A DNA stretch of 64,000 bases from Streptomyces wuyuanensis. GTDB taxonomy: Bacteria > Actinomycetota > Actinomycetes > Streptomycetales > Streptomycetaceae. Location of the stretch: positions 1 to 64,000 of the forward strand of contig NZ_FNHI01000013.1 of NCBI RefSeq assembly GCF_900103455.1, in the 5' to 3' direction. Position 1 is the first letter of the stretch. Each line of letters starts with the position of its first letter. The notes beneath the pieces are model-generated. The model saw only the letters and a list, made by a program, of their open reading frames with translations, had not been told where the DNA came from and did not search any database. A program made the position numbers and the translations under genes. Of this stretch, positions 39,044-46,438 are shown piece by piece.

Positions 39044-39690
39044 GGCACAAGAGCACCGCACCATCGCACCGCCGTACGGATCTGGCATTCGCCGTCGCTG
39101 CTGCGCTGGCGCTGGCTGCCTTCGCATGGGTGGTCATCACCATGCAAGGTCTGTCGCACGACCTTCGCGAAGCGAACACCGCGCGGGATCTCCTCGCCGC
39201 TCAAGTGGAGCAGCTCGGGGCGAAGCCCGTCGCCGGGCCGCCTGGGAGCCGAGGTGAGCCCGGCCGCAGCATCGAGGGCCCGCCCGGTCCAGAGGGCCCG
39301 CAGGGCGACCCGGGGCCCACCGGCCCACCTGGCTCTCCCGGCGCCGTGGGGAAGACCGGCCCGTCCGGTCCGATCGGCGCTACGGGCCCTGTGGGCGTCG
39401 GGCAGACGGGCCCGGCGGGCGAGAACGGAACGGACGGGGCCGACGGACCGGCGGGCCCCGTAGGGCCGCAGGGCGAGCAGGGCCCGCCCGGGCCGCAGGG
39501 CCCTCCGGGTGAGCCCGGCGAGGACGGAGCCGACGGGGCGGACTGTCCGGCTGGCTACTCGTGGCAGGCGCCCGCGTACGACCCTGACGCACTGGTGTGC
39601 CGCCGTGACGGCGCCCCGCAGCCCGAGCCTTCCGAGCGGCGCGGGCTACTCTCCCTCGGTCTGGACCCGTCCCGACGCCAGTACCTGTGA
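39040..39690 (+). CDS. Membrane-anchored collagen-like protein
   Basis: A 216-residue protein from GTG. A membrane helix (residues about 14-36, LAFAVAAALALAAFAWVVIT) is followed by a short coiled coil (LREANTARDLLAAQVEQLGA) that could nucleate trimerisation. About 35 G-X-Y triplets follow (GPPGSRGEPGRS onward to about residue 170), then a tail with two cysteines. Collagen-like repeats usually occur in tail fibres, but this one has a membrane anchor and follows the holin genes, so a lysogen-surface or lysis-related spanin-like role is possible. Function not established. Confidence 0.75.
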   Translation: MRHKSTAPSHRRTDLAFAVAAALALAAFAWVVITMQGLSHDLREANTARDLLAAQVEQLGAKPVAGPPGSRGEPGRSIEGPPGPEGPQGDPGPTGPPGSPGAVGKTGPSGPIGATGPVGVGQTGPAGENGTDGADGPAGPVGPQGEQGPPGPQGPPGEPGEDGADGADCPAGYSWQAPAYDPDALVCRRDGAPQPEPSERRGLLSLGLDPSRRQYL

Positions 39691-39695
39691 ACACT

Positions 39696-39729
39696 GCCCC
39701 CTGTTCGGCCTTCGGGCCGGGCAGGGGGC
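39696..39729 (+). terminator. Terminator at the end of the late genes
   Basis: Arms GCCCCCTG and CAGGGGGC with an inner CGGCC/GGCCG pairing are followed by GCTTTCG. It closes the late operon before the right-arm accessory genes. Confidence 0.8.
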
Positions 39730-39826
39730 GCTTTCGTCATGCCCGGACGCCCGGTACTCTGCGGGCATGCCCCGGGCCCGAACCCCGGGGCATCCACATG
39801 TCCGAGGCGAGGTCTACGATCCGCCC

Positions 39827-40054
39827 ATGCGGACCTTTGAGATCACGTACCGGATCCTGCCCGCCGGGGTCGGGCCCGACGACTACGAGCCCGCGGACCT
39901 GGAGCAGCGCACCGGCCGGTTCGAGTTCCCCGACGCCGTCCCGGGCGAGGAGGGGTACGGGCCGTCGCACCCGGAGATGGAGGCCGCGATCATCAGGCAG
40001 GCGGAGCTCCCTGAAGGTGCCGAACCGGTCGTCGGCGCCGTGCGGCTGGTCTAG
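39827..40054 (+). CDS. Small acidic protein convergent with an XRE regulator
   Basis: Seventy-five residues (MRTFEITYRILPAGVGPDDY; TGRFEFPDAVPGEEGYGPSH), acidic and beta-leaning. It has its own ribosome-site candidate (GAGG). Its stop shares the palindromic CTAG with the stop of the convergent regulator gene. Family unknown. It is probably a small lysogen-expressed protein. Confidence 0.55.
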   Translation: MRTFEITYRILPAGVGPDDYEPADLEQRTGRFEFPDAVPGEEGYGPSHPEMEAAIIRQAELPEGAEPVVGAVRLV

Positions 40055-41091
40055 ATCCGCCGCTCCGCGTCGTCCAACCGCTGCTGAAAATGGGCCCGGT
40101 CCCGCGGGTACCCCTCCAGCTCGGGGAGGGCGGCGCGGATCCCCTCAGCAGCTGCTCGCCAGTCCCGGCACGCGTACGCCACACTCGCGGCCTGGAGCTG
40201 CGCACGCGTCGGGGTAAGCCAGTACAGCCAGCCCGGCCGGTCGGCCTCATCCGGCACCCGCGACGCGTCGATGAACGCCACATCGGACAGGCGCCGCGCC
40301 CGGTCCCGTTCGCCCACGGCGGCGGCCGCGATGGCGGCCTCATGCGCGGCCACCGCCACGGCTGCCGGGGACGCCCCGGTTACGTGCCGGGCGGCCTCGG
40401 CCGTGCGGAGCGCCCGCACCGGGTCCCCGCTTTGCCGGGAGTAGAACGCGCGCACGCGCTGCACCCATGACGCCATGTCGGTGTGATTGCCGTCGACTGC
40501 CCACCCGTGGGCGACGTCGAGCCAGCCGAGGGCAGCTCCGCGGTGCTGGTTTTGCCATGCGACCCACGACAGCCAGTGCGCGTGCTCCGCTGCGAGGAGC
40601 ATGAGCCGGTCGGCGGCCTCGCCGGACGTTCCGGGGATGAGTCGGGTTACGGCGTCCAGCTGGGAGCGGACGACGGGCCACAGGTCCGCCCCGCCTACCT
40701 CGTCTTCGGCACGCCGCTGCGTCGCGAGGACCTCCCCGATCCAGTCGGCTGTGCGGAGGTCGGTGCGCCCTGTGCGGTGCCCGTGGGCGATCCGCTCGCG
40801 CAGCTCTGGCGACGGTTCCCACCGCCCGTAGCTGTCGCTCTGCCCGGCGTCGATGAGTTCTTGCGGCACGTTCAGCCCTTCAGTGATCCGGGCCCGTACC
40901 GCTGCGGTCTTCACCTTGCGGCGGCCGGACTCGATAGCCGAAATGTAGGGCTGTGCCATGCCTACGAGCGGTTCGAGCGCCTGCTGAGTGAGACCAGTGG
41001 CGCGACGGTATTCGCGGAGGACAGCAGCCCAGTCACCGCGCGCCCATGCGGCACGCAGCCTGACGTCCGTCCACGGTGCCCGACCACCCAT
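40051..41091 (-). CDS. XRE regulator with long TPR-like C terminus
   Basis: A 346-residue protein from ATG 41091 (an earlier ATG at 41118 is in frame). The N-terminal HTH reads YRRATGLTQQALEPLVGMAQ then PYISAIESGRRKVK. A long helical domain follows (VVRSQLDAVTRLIPG; HAHWLSWVAWQNQHRGAALG; VRALRTAEAARHVTGASPAA), resembling tetratricopeptide-like domains of Streptomyces XRE regulators that bind peptides or ligands. A TATATT box lies about six bases before the ATG, so the mRNA may be leaderless. It is a likely lysogen-expressed accessory regulator, oriented against the late genes. Confidence 0.82.
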   Translation of the reverse strand: MGGRAPWTDVRLRAAWARGDWAAVLREYRRATGLTQQALEPLVGMAQPYISAIESGRRKVKTAAVRARITEGLNVPQELIDAGQSDSYGRWEPSPELRERIAHGHRTGRTDLRTADWIGEVLATQRRAEDEVGGADLWPVVRSQLDAVTRLIPGTSGEAADRLMLLAAEHAHWLSWVAWQNQHRGAALGWLDVAHGWAVDGNHTDMASWVQRVRAFYSRQSGDPVRALRTAEAARHVTGASPAAVAVAAHEAAIAAAAVGERDRARRLSDVAFIDASRVPDEADRPGWLYWLTPTRAQLQAASVAYACRDWRAAAEGIRAALPELEGYPRDRAHFQQRLDDAERRI

Positions 41092-41191
41092 GCGCGAAAT
41101 ATACGTCCACCCGCGCAAAGGTTGTATGAGATCGACTGCACATCACTCCGACGATGAGGACTCGTCCACCGAGTTCGGGTCGGAGGCACAC

Positions 41192-41413
41192 GTGACGAGC
41201 GAACCCCACGCGCCAACCAGACTGGCGCTCCCCCCTATCGGCACACTCAGCGCGAGGCAGCAGCGCGGCATGGACTGCGTCCACTGCGCGGTCGTGCTGA
41301 CGCCGGCCACGGCGGTCGATGTGGAGGGCGAGCACTATTTCCGCCGTGCCGGCATGCGGACCCGCTGGTACCCGCGCCGCTGCCGGACCTGCCCGAAGGG
41401 GGGCCGGTCGTGA
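41192..41413 (+). CDS. Small CxxC protein, right arm
   Basis: Seventy-three residues from GTG 41192 after GGAGG (an ATG at 41126 is also in frame but lacks a site). Two cysteine pairs (MDCVHCAVVL and RCRTCPKGG) flank a beta segment (AVDVEGEHYFRRAG), typical of a small zinc ribbon. It is divergent from the XRE regulator and coupled to the next small gene. Confidence 0.65.
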   Translation: MTSEPHAPTRLALPPIGTLSARQQRGMDCVHCAVVLTPATAVDVEGEHYFRRAGMRTRWYPRRCRTCPKGGRS

Positions 41414-41544
41414 TCTGCGCGAAGTGCCAGCAGGGCATCCGCCGCGGCGAGCCGTACGAGACCCGCGACATCCACGCCGCATCGGCATCCGGGACGGTCG
41501 TGCACTTCCACGTCGTCTGCCCGGACCGGCCACGCGGCCACTGA
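41410..41544 (+). CDS. 44-residue CxxC protein
   Basis: From the GTGA overlap with the previous gene: MICAKCQQGIRRGEPYETRD, then VVHFHVVCPDRPRGH. A CxxC pair and a later His/Cys pair can hold one zinc. The coupled start supports translation. Function unknown. Confidence 0.6.
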   Translation: MICAKCQQGIRRGEPYETRDIHAASASGTVVHFHVVCPDRPRGH

Positions 41545-41610
41545 TACCCCCGCCTGCCGCCACCGACGGCGGATCGGCGGCGGGCGGGCCTGACTGGAAT
41601 CGAGGTACAC

Positions 41611-41913
41611 GTGACGATCACGCTGTTGCAAGCGCCGACCGGGGCGACGTGCCAGGCATGCTGGCGGCGGTCCGCGTCGACTCGGACGGGGTCGCTGGAG
41701 CGATGCGGGACGTGCGCCGACGCGAACGCCCCGGCCCGCGCCGACTTGTTCCCTCCGTTCGGGGTCTACGGGCTGACGGAGCGCGCGGTTCGCCGCGGCG
41801 AGTTGCAGGCCAGGCACCGCGGCCCGGGTGGTCCGCAGACGCCGCCGAACCCGGGGCCGCCGTTGCCGCCGGGTGGTCCGGCTCCGTCTCCTCCGGGGAC
41901 GCCGCCGGTGTAG
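41611..41913 (+). CDS. CxxC protein with Pro-rich tail
   Basis: One hundred residues from GTG. The first half has two cysteine pairs (TCQACWRRS and RCGTCADAN) as a zinc ribbon, then FPPFGVYGLTERAVRRGELQ. The tail is Pro/Gly-rich (PNPGPPLPPGGPAPSPPG). It is the last rightward gene of the prophage. Family unknown. Confidence 0.6.
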   Translation: MTITLLQAPTGATCQACWRRSASTRTGSLERCGTCADANAPARADLFPPFGVYGLTERAVRRGELQARHRGPGGPQTPPNPGPPLPPGGPAPSPPGTPPV

Positions 41914-41916
41914 GGC

Positions 41917-42147
41917 TCACCGCACAAGGTCGCTGAGGGGCACGTCGACGTGGTGGGCGATGCGGAGCAGCAGGCTGAGGCTCGGGTCGCTCATGCCGTA
42001 CTCGACGCGGTGGATCGTCTTGTGGTCGACACCACAGAGCTCACCGAGACGAATCTGGCTGAATTGGGCGTTTTCACGTGCGATACGGATGTGAGCGCCG
42101 ATGGCCCGGCGCCGGGCGTGGACCCAGTCGGGCTGGTCGGACGGCAT
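41917..42147 (-). CDS. Second small XRE-family regulator near attR
   Basis: A 76-residue single-domain helix-turn-helix protein: IGAHIRIARENAQFSQIRLG then ELCGVDHKTIHRVEYGMSDP and LSLLLRIAHHVDVPLSDLV. The pattern is close to SinR/Cro-like repressors. It is transcribed leftward, away from attR. A palindrome at 42181-42198 lies about 35 bases before its start and is a likely operator. A role in lysogeny or in blocking other phages is possible. Confidence 0.85.
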   Translation of the reverse strand: MPSDQPDWVHARRRAIGAHIRIARENAQFSQIRLGELCGVDHKTIHRVEYGMSDPSLSLLLRIAHHVDVPLSDLVR

Positions 42148-42180
42148 CCGACCAACTTCTGATGATCACGAACTTGAGTC

Positions 42181-42198
42181 TTTACCCGCCCAGGTAAA
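42181..42198. promoter_or_regulatory. Palindromic operator for the attR-side XRE gene
   Basis: TTTACC and GGTAAA are separated by CGCCCA. The site is AT-rich in a GC-rich region and lies upstream of the regulator's start at 42147, as expected for autoregulation. Confidence 0.6.
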
Positions 42199-42387
42199 TT
42201 TAGCGATCTTGCGAGTGGGTATGACCACCGACTGCCGTACTGGACAGTAAGTCAGCAGCGGCACCCCAGCGGCCGGGCAGGCGTCCACGCGTCCGCCGCC
42301 GGCCGTCAGACGCCAGACTGGCAAGAGTCGGCCAAGGCGTCCCGCCCCGCGTGCTTCGGCGCGTGGGGCGGTCTACGTTGACACGCA

Positions 42388-42422
42388 GAAGGCCCCCACC
42401 GATAACTCCGGCGGGGGCCTTC
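42388..42422. terminator. Bidirectional hairpin near attR
   Basis: Ten-base arms GAAGGCCCCC and GGGGGCCTTC enclose a 15-base loop. It lies in the 530-bp gene-free stretch before attR and may block transcription crossing between tRNA and prophage genes. Apart from this, the operator, the 11-mers and the tRNA terminator, I see nothing in 42148-42680. Confidence 0.7.
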
Positions 42423-42587
42423 CTCCTGTGACTCCATCCTCCCCGATGGTGGCCACGGGACATGAGAGGCACGCGTCAGGCGTGCGCGGGGAGACACACC
42501 TGCCCCTCTCACGAGCGCCACTTTACGGCTCACACGGCAATAGTCCATCCCTCAATCGAGTGAGCGCCTGTGACCGCCGCCGTGGGG

Positions 42588-42609
42588 ATGTGGCCCCGAT
42601 GTGGCCCCG
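42588..42609 (+). repeat. Tandem 11-mer ATGTGGCCCCG x2, candidate integrase arm site
   Basis: Two identical 11-mers stand side by side, 72 bp inside the attR core. They match the left-end tandem pair at 2068-2089 in sequence, spacing and orientation. After excision both pairs would flank the attP core. Confidence 0.6.
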
Positions 42610-42619
42610 GGCGCGAGAA

Positions 42620-42651
42620 CGGCCCCCCGTTCGATCTTGAACGAGGGGCCG
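42620..42651 (-). terminator. tRNA-Val terminator supplied by the prophage
   Basis: CGGCCCC and CGTTC pair with GAACG and GGGGCCG (one mismatch between them) around GATCTT. Read on the minus strand it begins about 30 bases after the tRNA 3' end and is followed by TTCTCG. It lies inside the prophage, so the phage provides the terminator for the tRNA it interrupts. Confidence 0.7.
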
Positions 42652-42680
42652 AAACAGGCTCTCACCTGCTACTTAGCACC

Positions 42681-42724
42681 GTGGGCGCGGACGGTTTCGA
42701 ACCGCCGACATCTGCTTTGTAAGA
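42681..42724. repeat. attR core (44-bp, overlaps tRNA-Val)
   Basis: It matches 1913-1956 exactly. It covers the tRNA from the anticodon-stem edge through the discriminator base, so strand exchange probably occurs around the anticodon loop, as usual for tRNA-targeting integrases. The phage copy restores a full tRNA. Confidence 0.97.
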
Positions 42725-42753
42725 GCAGCGCTCTACCCCTGAGCTACGCACCC
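42682..42753 (-). tRNA. tRNA-Val, anticodon TAC
   Basis: The 72-nt cloverleaf is complete. The acceptor stem GGGTGCG pairs with CGCGCCC (one G-T), the D arm is GCTC/GAGC, the anticodon stem is CTGCT/AGCAG with loop CTTACAA, and the T arm has TTCGAAA. The anticodon TAC is at 42719-42721 and reads valine codon GUA. The discriminator is A; CCA is not encoded. The 3' part comes from the prophage attR. Confidence 0.97.
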
Positions 42754-43211
42754 GAGAATGAGGCAACAGCCTACATGGACCCGGGGCGGGTGCCGCAAAC
42801 CAGATCACATGGGGATCCTCCGTGGTGAGGGGCCCGAGGTTCGGCCGGGCGGGGCCGAGCGCCGCCATGGACGGCCGCGCCGGCTTGGGCCGCCGGGCAG
42901 GGTGACGGCGCCGTTCAGCCGCGCGGGCCAGGCGTCGGGGCGTCGCCGGGCCCGCCGCTCGGCTCGCAGTCGCGCCGCCCCGTCGCAGCGCGCCTTCCCG
43001 TGACCATTCGCGCGGTCGTCGCCGCCGGCCCCGCCGTCGCCGCACGCCTCGGCAGGCGTGCGCCCCGCGCCCGTGCACCGCTCGCCGACCGTGCCGTTCG
43101 CACGGGTCTCCGCAGGATCGTCGCGCGAAGCGCGAACTGACAGGCCCGTGTGTTCGTCCTTACCCAGTGGGAGAATGAACCGGCAGGGCGGACACGGCAC
43201 GGGAGAGGGAT
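42754..43211. other. 458-bp host intergenic region, no supported gene
   Basis: It holds the upstream region of the tRNA (minus strand) and the leader of the gene at 43212. Several open frames exist on both strands but are Arg/Pro-rich shadows without ribosome sites. A GAGAAT box at 43170-43175 could be a -10 element for the rightward gene. Confidence 0.5.
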
Positions 43212-44582
43212 GTGACGGCGACACACGCACGGCCGCGCGAAGGAGCGAAGGCGAGAGCGGGTGTCGTGCGGGATGCGGTCGCCCTGTTGCTGCTGCCGTT
43301 GCCGTTGGTGGTCGCCGCGTTGCCCGCCGCGTTCGCCGGAGGCGGGACGCGGCGGTGGTTCGGCGGCCGCGGTGAGAGCCAGCGGGCCGACGCCCAAGCC
43401 GCCAAGGACGCGGCGGCGGCGGCGTTCTACGAGCTGGACACCGCCCAGCGTGACCTGCGGATCTCCATCGAGACGATCACGGCCGTCGACAGTTCCCCGG
43501 GTGCCCGACGCGCGGTCGAGGAGTTCGCCGCGCTGGGACGGCGGATCGACGAGGTCAGCCACGCGTACATCACCGCCGTCGACGCCCACGACCTCGACCG
43601 GGACGACCTGGACCCGTCGGTGGCGGTGCGCGCGCGTACGGAGCTGACCGGCGCGAAGGACGAGCTGGTCCGGGTCAAGGGTGAGCTGGACCGGTTCGCC
43701 CGGAGCCTGGGGCCGCTCCTCGAGACGGCGGAGACCCAGCTGGCCCGGCTCGCTCCCGCGGTGGAGCGGGCCCGGCAGGCGCTGCTCGCCGCGAGCAACG
43801 GGCTCGACGCCGTGCGCGCCTCCGGTATGCGCGCGGACGACCTGGCCGCCCGGCTCGCCGCCCTGGCCCCCGAGCTGACCAGGCTCAACGAGGGCGCCGG
43901 CCGGCACGGTGTGCCCGAGACCCTTCAGCGCGCCGACCGGGTGGTGAGGGAGGCCGAGGCGATACGGGCCGAGGCAGAGCGGCTTCCCGAGCGGGCCGCC
44001 GAGATCGACAAGCGTCTGGTGTCGCTGCGTACCCGCGCCCAGGCCCTCACCACGCGCGCGGAGGGTGTCGAGCCCGTCCTCAGCGAGCTGCGCCGCCGTT
44101 TCACCGCCGCCTGCTGGCAGGACCTGCAGCCCGTGCCCGCCGAGGCGAACGAGAACGTGCGCCGAGCCGAGGAGAAGCTCAAGGAGGCCGCCAAGGCACG
44201 CGACGAGCAGCGCTGGCCCGATGCCACCGCCCTGCTCGGCACGGTCCGGGCCCTGCTGAACAGCACGGACGAGGCCGTCTCGGCCGCCGGGGACCGGCTG
44301 CGGCGTCTCGACGCCGTCGCCGAGGATCCGGAGCAGGAGATCCAGCGCACCCGGTTCGCCATCCGCGACGCCCAGCGCCTCGCCATGGCGGGCCGCAACA
44401 CCCCCGATCCGCATCATGCCCGTCCGCTGGACGACTCCGTCGCCCGGCTCGATCGCGCGATCGCCGGACTCGAGGGGCGCCACCCTGACTACTGGCACTT
44501 CCTGACCGAGCTGGAAGCGGTACGGCAGGCCGTGGCCCGTGTCGTGGAGCAGATCCGCAGCGAGCGCGGCGCGACGGCCTGA
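43212..44582 (+). CDS. Conserved actinobacterial coiled-coil membrane protein
   Basis: A 456-residue host protein from GTG after GAGAGGG. A hydrophobic segment near residues 22-45 (DAVALLLLPLPLVVAALPAA) is followed by a long cytoplasmic region rich in coiled coil (RADAQAAKDAAAAAFYELDT; ELDRFARSLGPLLETAETQL; ADRVVREAEAIRAEAERLPE) and a conserved aromatic patch (TAACWQDLQPVPAEANENVR). The plan suggests a membrane-linked scaffold or envelope/stress protein. No function is known to me. Confidence 0.75.
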   Translation: MTATHARPREGAKARAGVVRDAVALLLLPLPLVVAALPAAFAGGGTRRWFGGRGESQRADAQAAKDAAAAAFYELDTAQRDLRISIETITAVDSSPGARRAVEEFAALGRRIDEVSHAYITAVDAHDLDRDDLDPSVAVRARTELTGAKDELVRVKGELDRFARSLGPLLETAETQLARLAPAVERARQALLAASNGLDAVRASGMRADDLAARLAALAPELTRLNEGAGRHGVPETLQRADRVVREAEAIRAEAERLPERAAEIDKRLVSLRTRAQALTTRAEGVEPVLSELRRRFTAACWQDLQPVPAEANENVRRAEEKLKEAAKARDEQRWPDATALLGTVRALLNSTDEAVSAAGDRLRRLDAVAEDPEQEIQRTRFAIRDAQRLAMAGRNTPDPHHARPLDDSVARLDRAIAGLEGRHPDYWHFLTELEAVRQAVARVVEQIRSERGATA

Positions 44583-44930
44583 CCGAGCCGGGGTCCGCCC
44601 CGTCCTCGGGTGCGGTCCTCAGCGGTCCGCAGCGGCCACCGTCCGGCCCGGCGCGACGGAACGGGCCAGGGCCTGACGGCCGCAAAACGCCGCTCGCCCG
44701 ACACCGTCGGGTGCGCGCTCCGGCCCGCGGCCACCGTTCCGCGCGTCTCGCCGATCGGCCCCGTTGCCCGCACCACACCCGACGCCCGCACCGGACCCCG
44801 CCAAGCGCCGCCCAACCCCGCCCCACCCCCGCGGCGCCGGGGACCGCCCCGCCGGTCCGGCGTCCCGTTTGTCCGTGTGCCGGAGCGGGCGGATCCTGTA
44901 TTGAGGTACGCACGGCCAAAGGAGGCCGCA
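44583..44930 (+). other. 348-bp intergenic gap, nothing clear
   Basis: GC-rich sequence between two rightward host genes. I find no convincing gene, RNA or terminator. The promoter of the gene at 44931 should lie in its right half. Confidence 0.5.
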
Positions 44931-45518
44931 ATGGCATCCCCGCACACGTCGCAGGCCACGCAGAACCCCAGCGGCATGCACGTCGCCCTGGACGAGCATC
45001 TGCCCGTCGACCACAAGCTGAACCAGGTCTACCGCTACGGCGCCGGGCTCATGGGCCTGATCCTGCTGGCCTTCGGGATCCTCGGGCTGACGCACAACAT
45101 CGGCTTCTTCGACACGGGAAACGAGACCGTGGGCGGTCTCAACGTCAACGGCGCGCTGAGCGTGCTGTCCATCTGCGTCGGGCTGCTGCTGTTCGTCGGC
45201 ATGGTCATCGGCGGGAACTTCGCCTCCACCCTCAACATGGTGCTCGGCGTCCTCTTCATCGTCAGCGGCTTCGTGAACCTCGGCCTGCTGGACACCGGCG
45301 CCAACTTCCTCAACTTCCGTATCCAGAACGTCCTCTTCAGCTTCGTCGTGGGCGTCATGCTGATGTGGTTCGGGATGTACGGGCGGGTGAGCAGCACGCT
45401 CCCCCACGACAACCCGTACTGGAAGGCCCGCCACCCCGACGAGGCGGCCACGGAGGAGCAGGCGCGTGCGGAGCGGACGCGTGCGCGCGGGCTGCCCGAG
45501 GCCGGCCGTCAGGGCTGA
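44931..45518 (+). CDS. DUF4383 membrane protein
   Basis: A 195-residue host protein with AAAGGAGG upstream. After a polar N terminus (LDEHLPVDHKLNQVYRYGAG) it has four membrane helices: LMGLILLAFGILGLTHNIGF, LSVLSICVGLLLFVGMVIGG, LNMVLGVLFIVSGFVNLGLL and NVLFSFVVGVMLMWFGMYG. The N-R-x-NFRIQN loop is typical of DUF4383. The C-terminal tail is charged. Function unknown. Confidence 0.85.
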   Translation: MASPHTSQATQNPSGMHVALDEHLPVDHKLNQVYRYGAGLMGLILLAFGILGLTHNIGFFDTGNETVGGLNVNGALSVLSICVGLLLFVGMVIGGNFASTLNMVLGVLFIVSGFVNLGLLDTGANFLNFRIQNVLFSFVVGVMLMWFGMYGRVSSTLPHDNPYWKARHPDEAATEEQARAERTRARGLPEAGRQG

Positions 45519-45547
45519 CCGACCGGGCCAGCCCTTAGTCTGTCCCC

Positions 45548-45766
45548 ATGCCCCGTTACGAGTACCGCTGCCGCACCTGCGACAACACCTTCGAGCTGAG
45601 CCGGCCCATGGCCGAGTCCTCCGCTCCCGCGTCGTGCCCCGCGGGGCACGACGACACCGTGAAACTGCTGTCGGCGGTCGCGGTCGGGGGTACGAGCACG
45701 GGGCCGGCCCCCGCGCCCTCCTCCGGCGGTGGCGGTGGCTGCTGCGGCGGAGGCTGCTGCGGCTGA
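45548..45766 (+). CDS. FmdB-family zinc-ribbon protein
   Basis: Seventy-two residues. MPRYEYRCRTCDNTFELSRP is the standard FmdB start with the first cysteine pair; the second ligands are at ASCPAGH. The tail is Gly-rich with a cluster of cysteines (GGCCGGGCCG), common in actinobacterial members. Probably a small regulatory or metal-binding protein. Confidence 0.9.
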   Translation: MPRYEYRCRTCDNTFELSRPMAESSAPASCPAGHDDTVKLLSAVAVGGTSTGPAPAPSSGGGGGCCGGGCCG

Positions 45767-45784
45767 CGCACGCCGCGCGCGGGC

Positions 45785-46438
45785 TCAGGTGTCCAGGTAG
45801 CGCAGCACCGCCAGCACCCGCCGGCTGTACCCCGTCGCCGACTCCCCGGTCAGCCCCAGCTTGTCGAAGATCGCGTTGATGTGCTTCTCGACCGCGCTCA
45901 GCGACACGTGCAGGCGCGCCGCGATCGCCGCGTTGGTGTGCCCCTGCGCCATCTCGGCGAGCACCTGGCCCTCACGCCCGGTCAGCCGGGCCAGCGGGTC
46001 CGTGTGCGTGCTGCGCACGAGGAGGCGGCGGACGACCTCGGGGTCGAAGGCGGCCTGCCCGTCCCCCACCCGTTCCAGCGCGTCGAGGAACTCGTCGACC
46101 TGGGCGACCCGGTCCTTGAGCAGATAGCCGACGCCCGCCGTGTGGTCGCCGGTCAGCAGCTCGGTGGCGCAGCGCTTCTCCACGTACTGCGACAGCACCA
46201 GCACCCCCACGTCCGGGCAGGTGCGCCTGATCTCCAGCGCGGCCCGCAGGCCCTCGTCGGTGTGGGTGGGCGGCATACGGACGTCGGCGATCACGACGTC
46301 CGGCCGCTCGGCGGCGACGGCTGCCGGCAGCCGCTCGGCGTCTCCGAAGGCCGCGAGCACCTCGTGGCCTTCCTCGGCGAGCAGCCTCACGAGCCCTTCC
46401 CTGAGCAGGGTCGAGTCCTCGGCGAGTATCAGGCGCAC
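45785..46438 (-). CDS. NarL/FixJ-type response regulator
   Basis: A 217-residue regulator. The receiver domain starts MRLILAEDSTLLREGLVRLL, with the acidic pocket in AED and the phosphorylation site D52 in VVIADVRMPP; lysine lies in GYLLKDRV. The C-terminal LuxR-type HTH is LTGREGQVLAEMAQGHTNAA then IAARLHVSLSAVEKHINAIF. The kinase gene upstream overlaps by ten bases, so they form one operon. The signal is unknown. Confidence 0.95.
   Translation of the reverse strand: MRLILAEDSTLLREGLVRLLAEEGHEVLAAFGDAERLPAAVAAERPDVVIADVRMPPTHTDEGLRAALEIRRTCPDVGVLVLSQYVEKRCATELLTGDHTAGVGYLLKDRVAQVDEFLDALERVGDGQAAFDPEVVRRLLVRSTHTDPLARLTGREGQVLAEMAQGHTNAAIAARLHVSLSAVEKHINAIFDKLGLTGESATGYSRRVLAVLRYLDT

Larger units (their letters stand above)
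1913..42724. mobile_element. Complete siphovirus-type prophage integrated in tRNA-Val(TAC)
   Basis: The element is bounded by two identical 44-bp copies (1913-1956 and 42681-42724); the right copy is the 3' part of a tRNA-Val gene. Inside are, in phage order, integrase, repressor/Cro, recombination and replication genes, terminase, portal, major capsid, tail tube, chaperones, tape measure, tail tip, amidase and holin. The distance from core to core is 40,768 bp, normal for a temperate siphovirus. No structural gene is visibly truncated or frameshifted apart from the expected tail-chaperone frameshift, so it may be inducible. Activity is inferred, not shown. Confidence 0.95.

Noticed and set aside
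42915..44498. Minus-strand open frame of 527 codons opposite the coiled-coil host gene
   Set aside because: Gly/Arg/Leu-rich shadow; the plus-strand frame has ribosome site, membrane segment and coiled coils.
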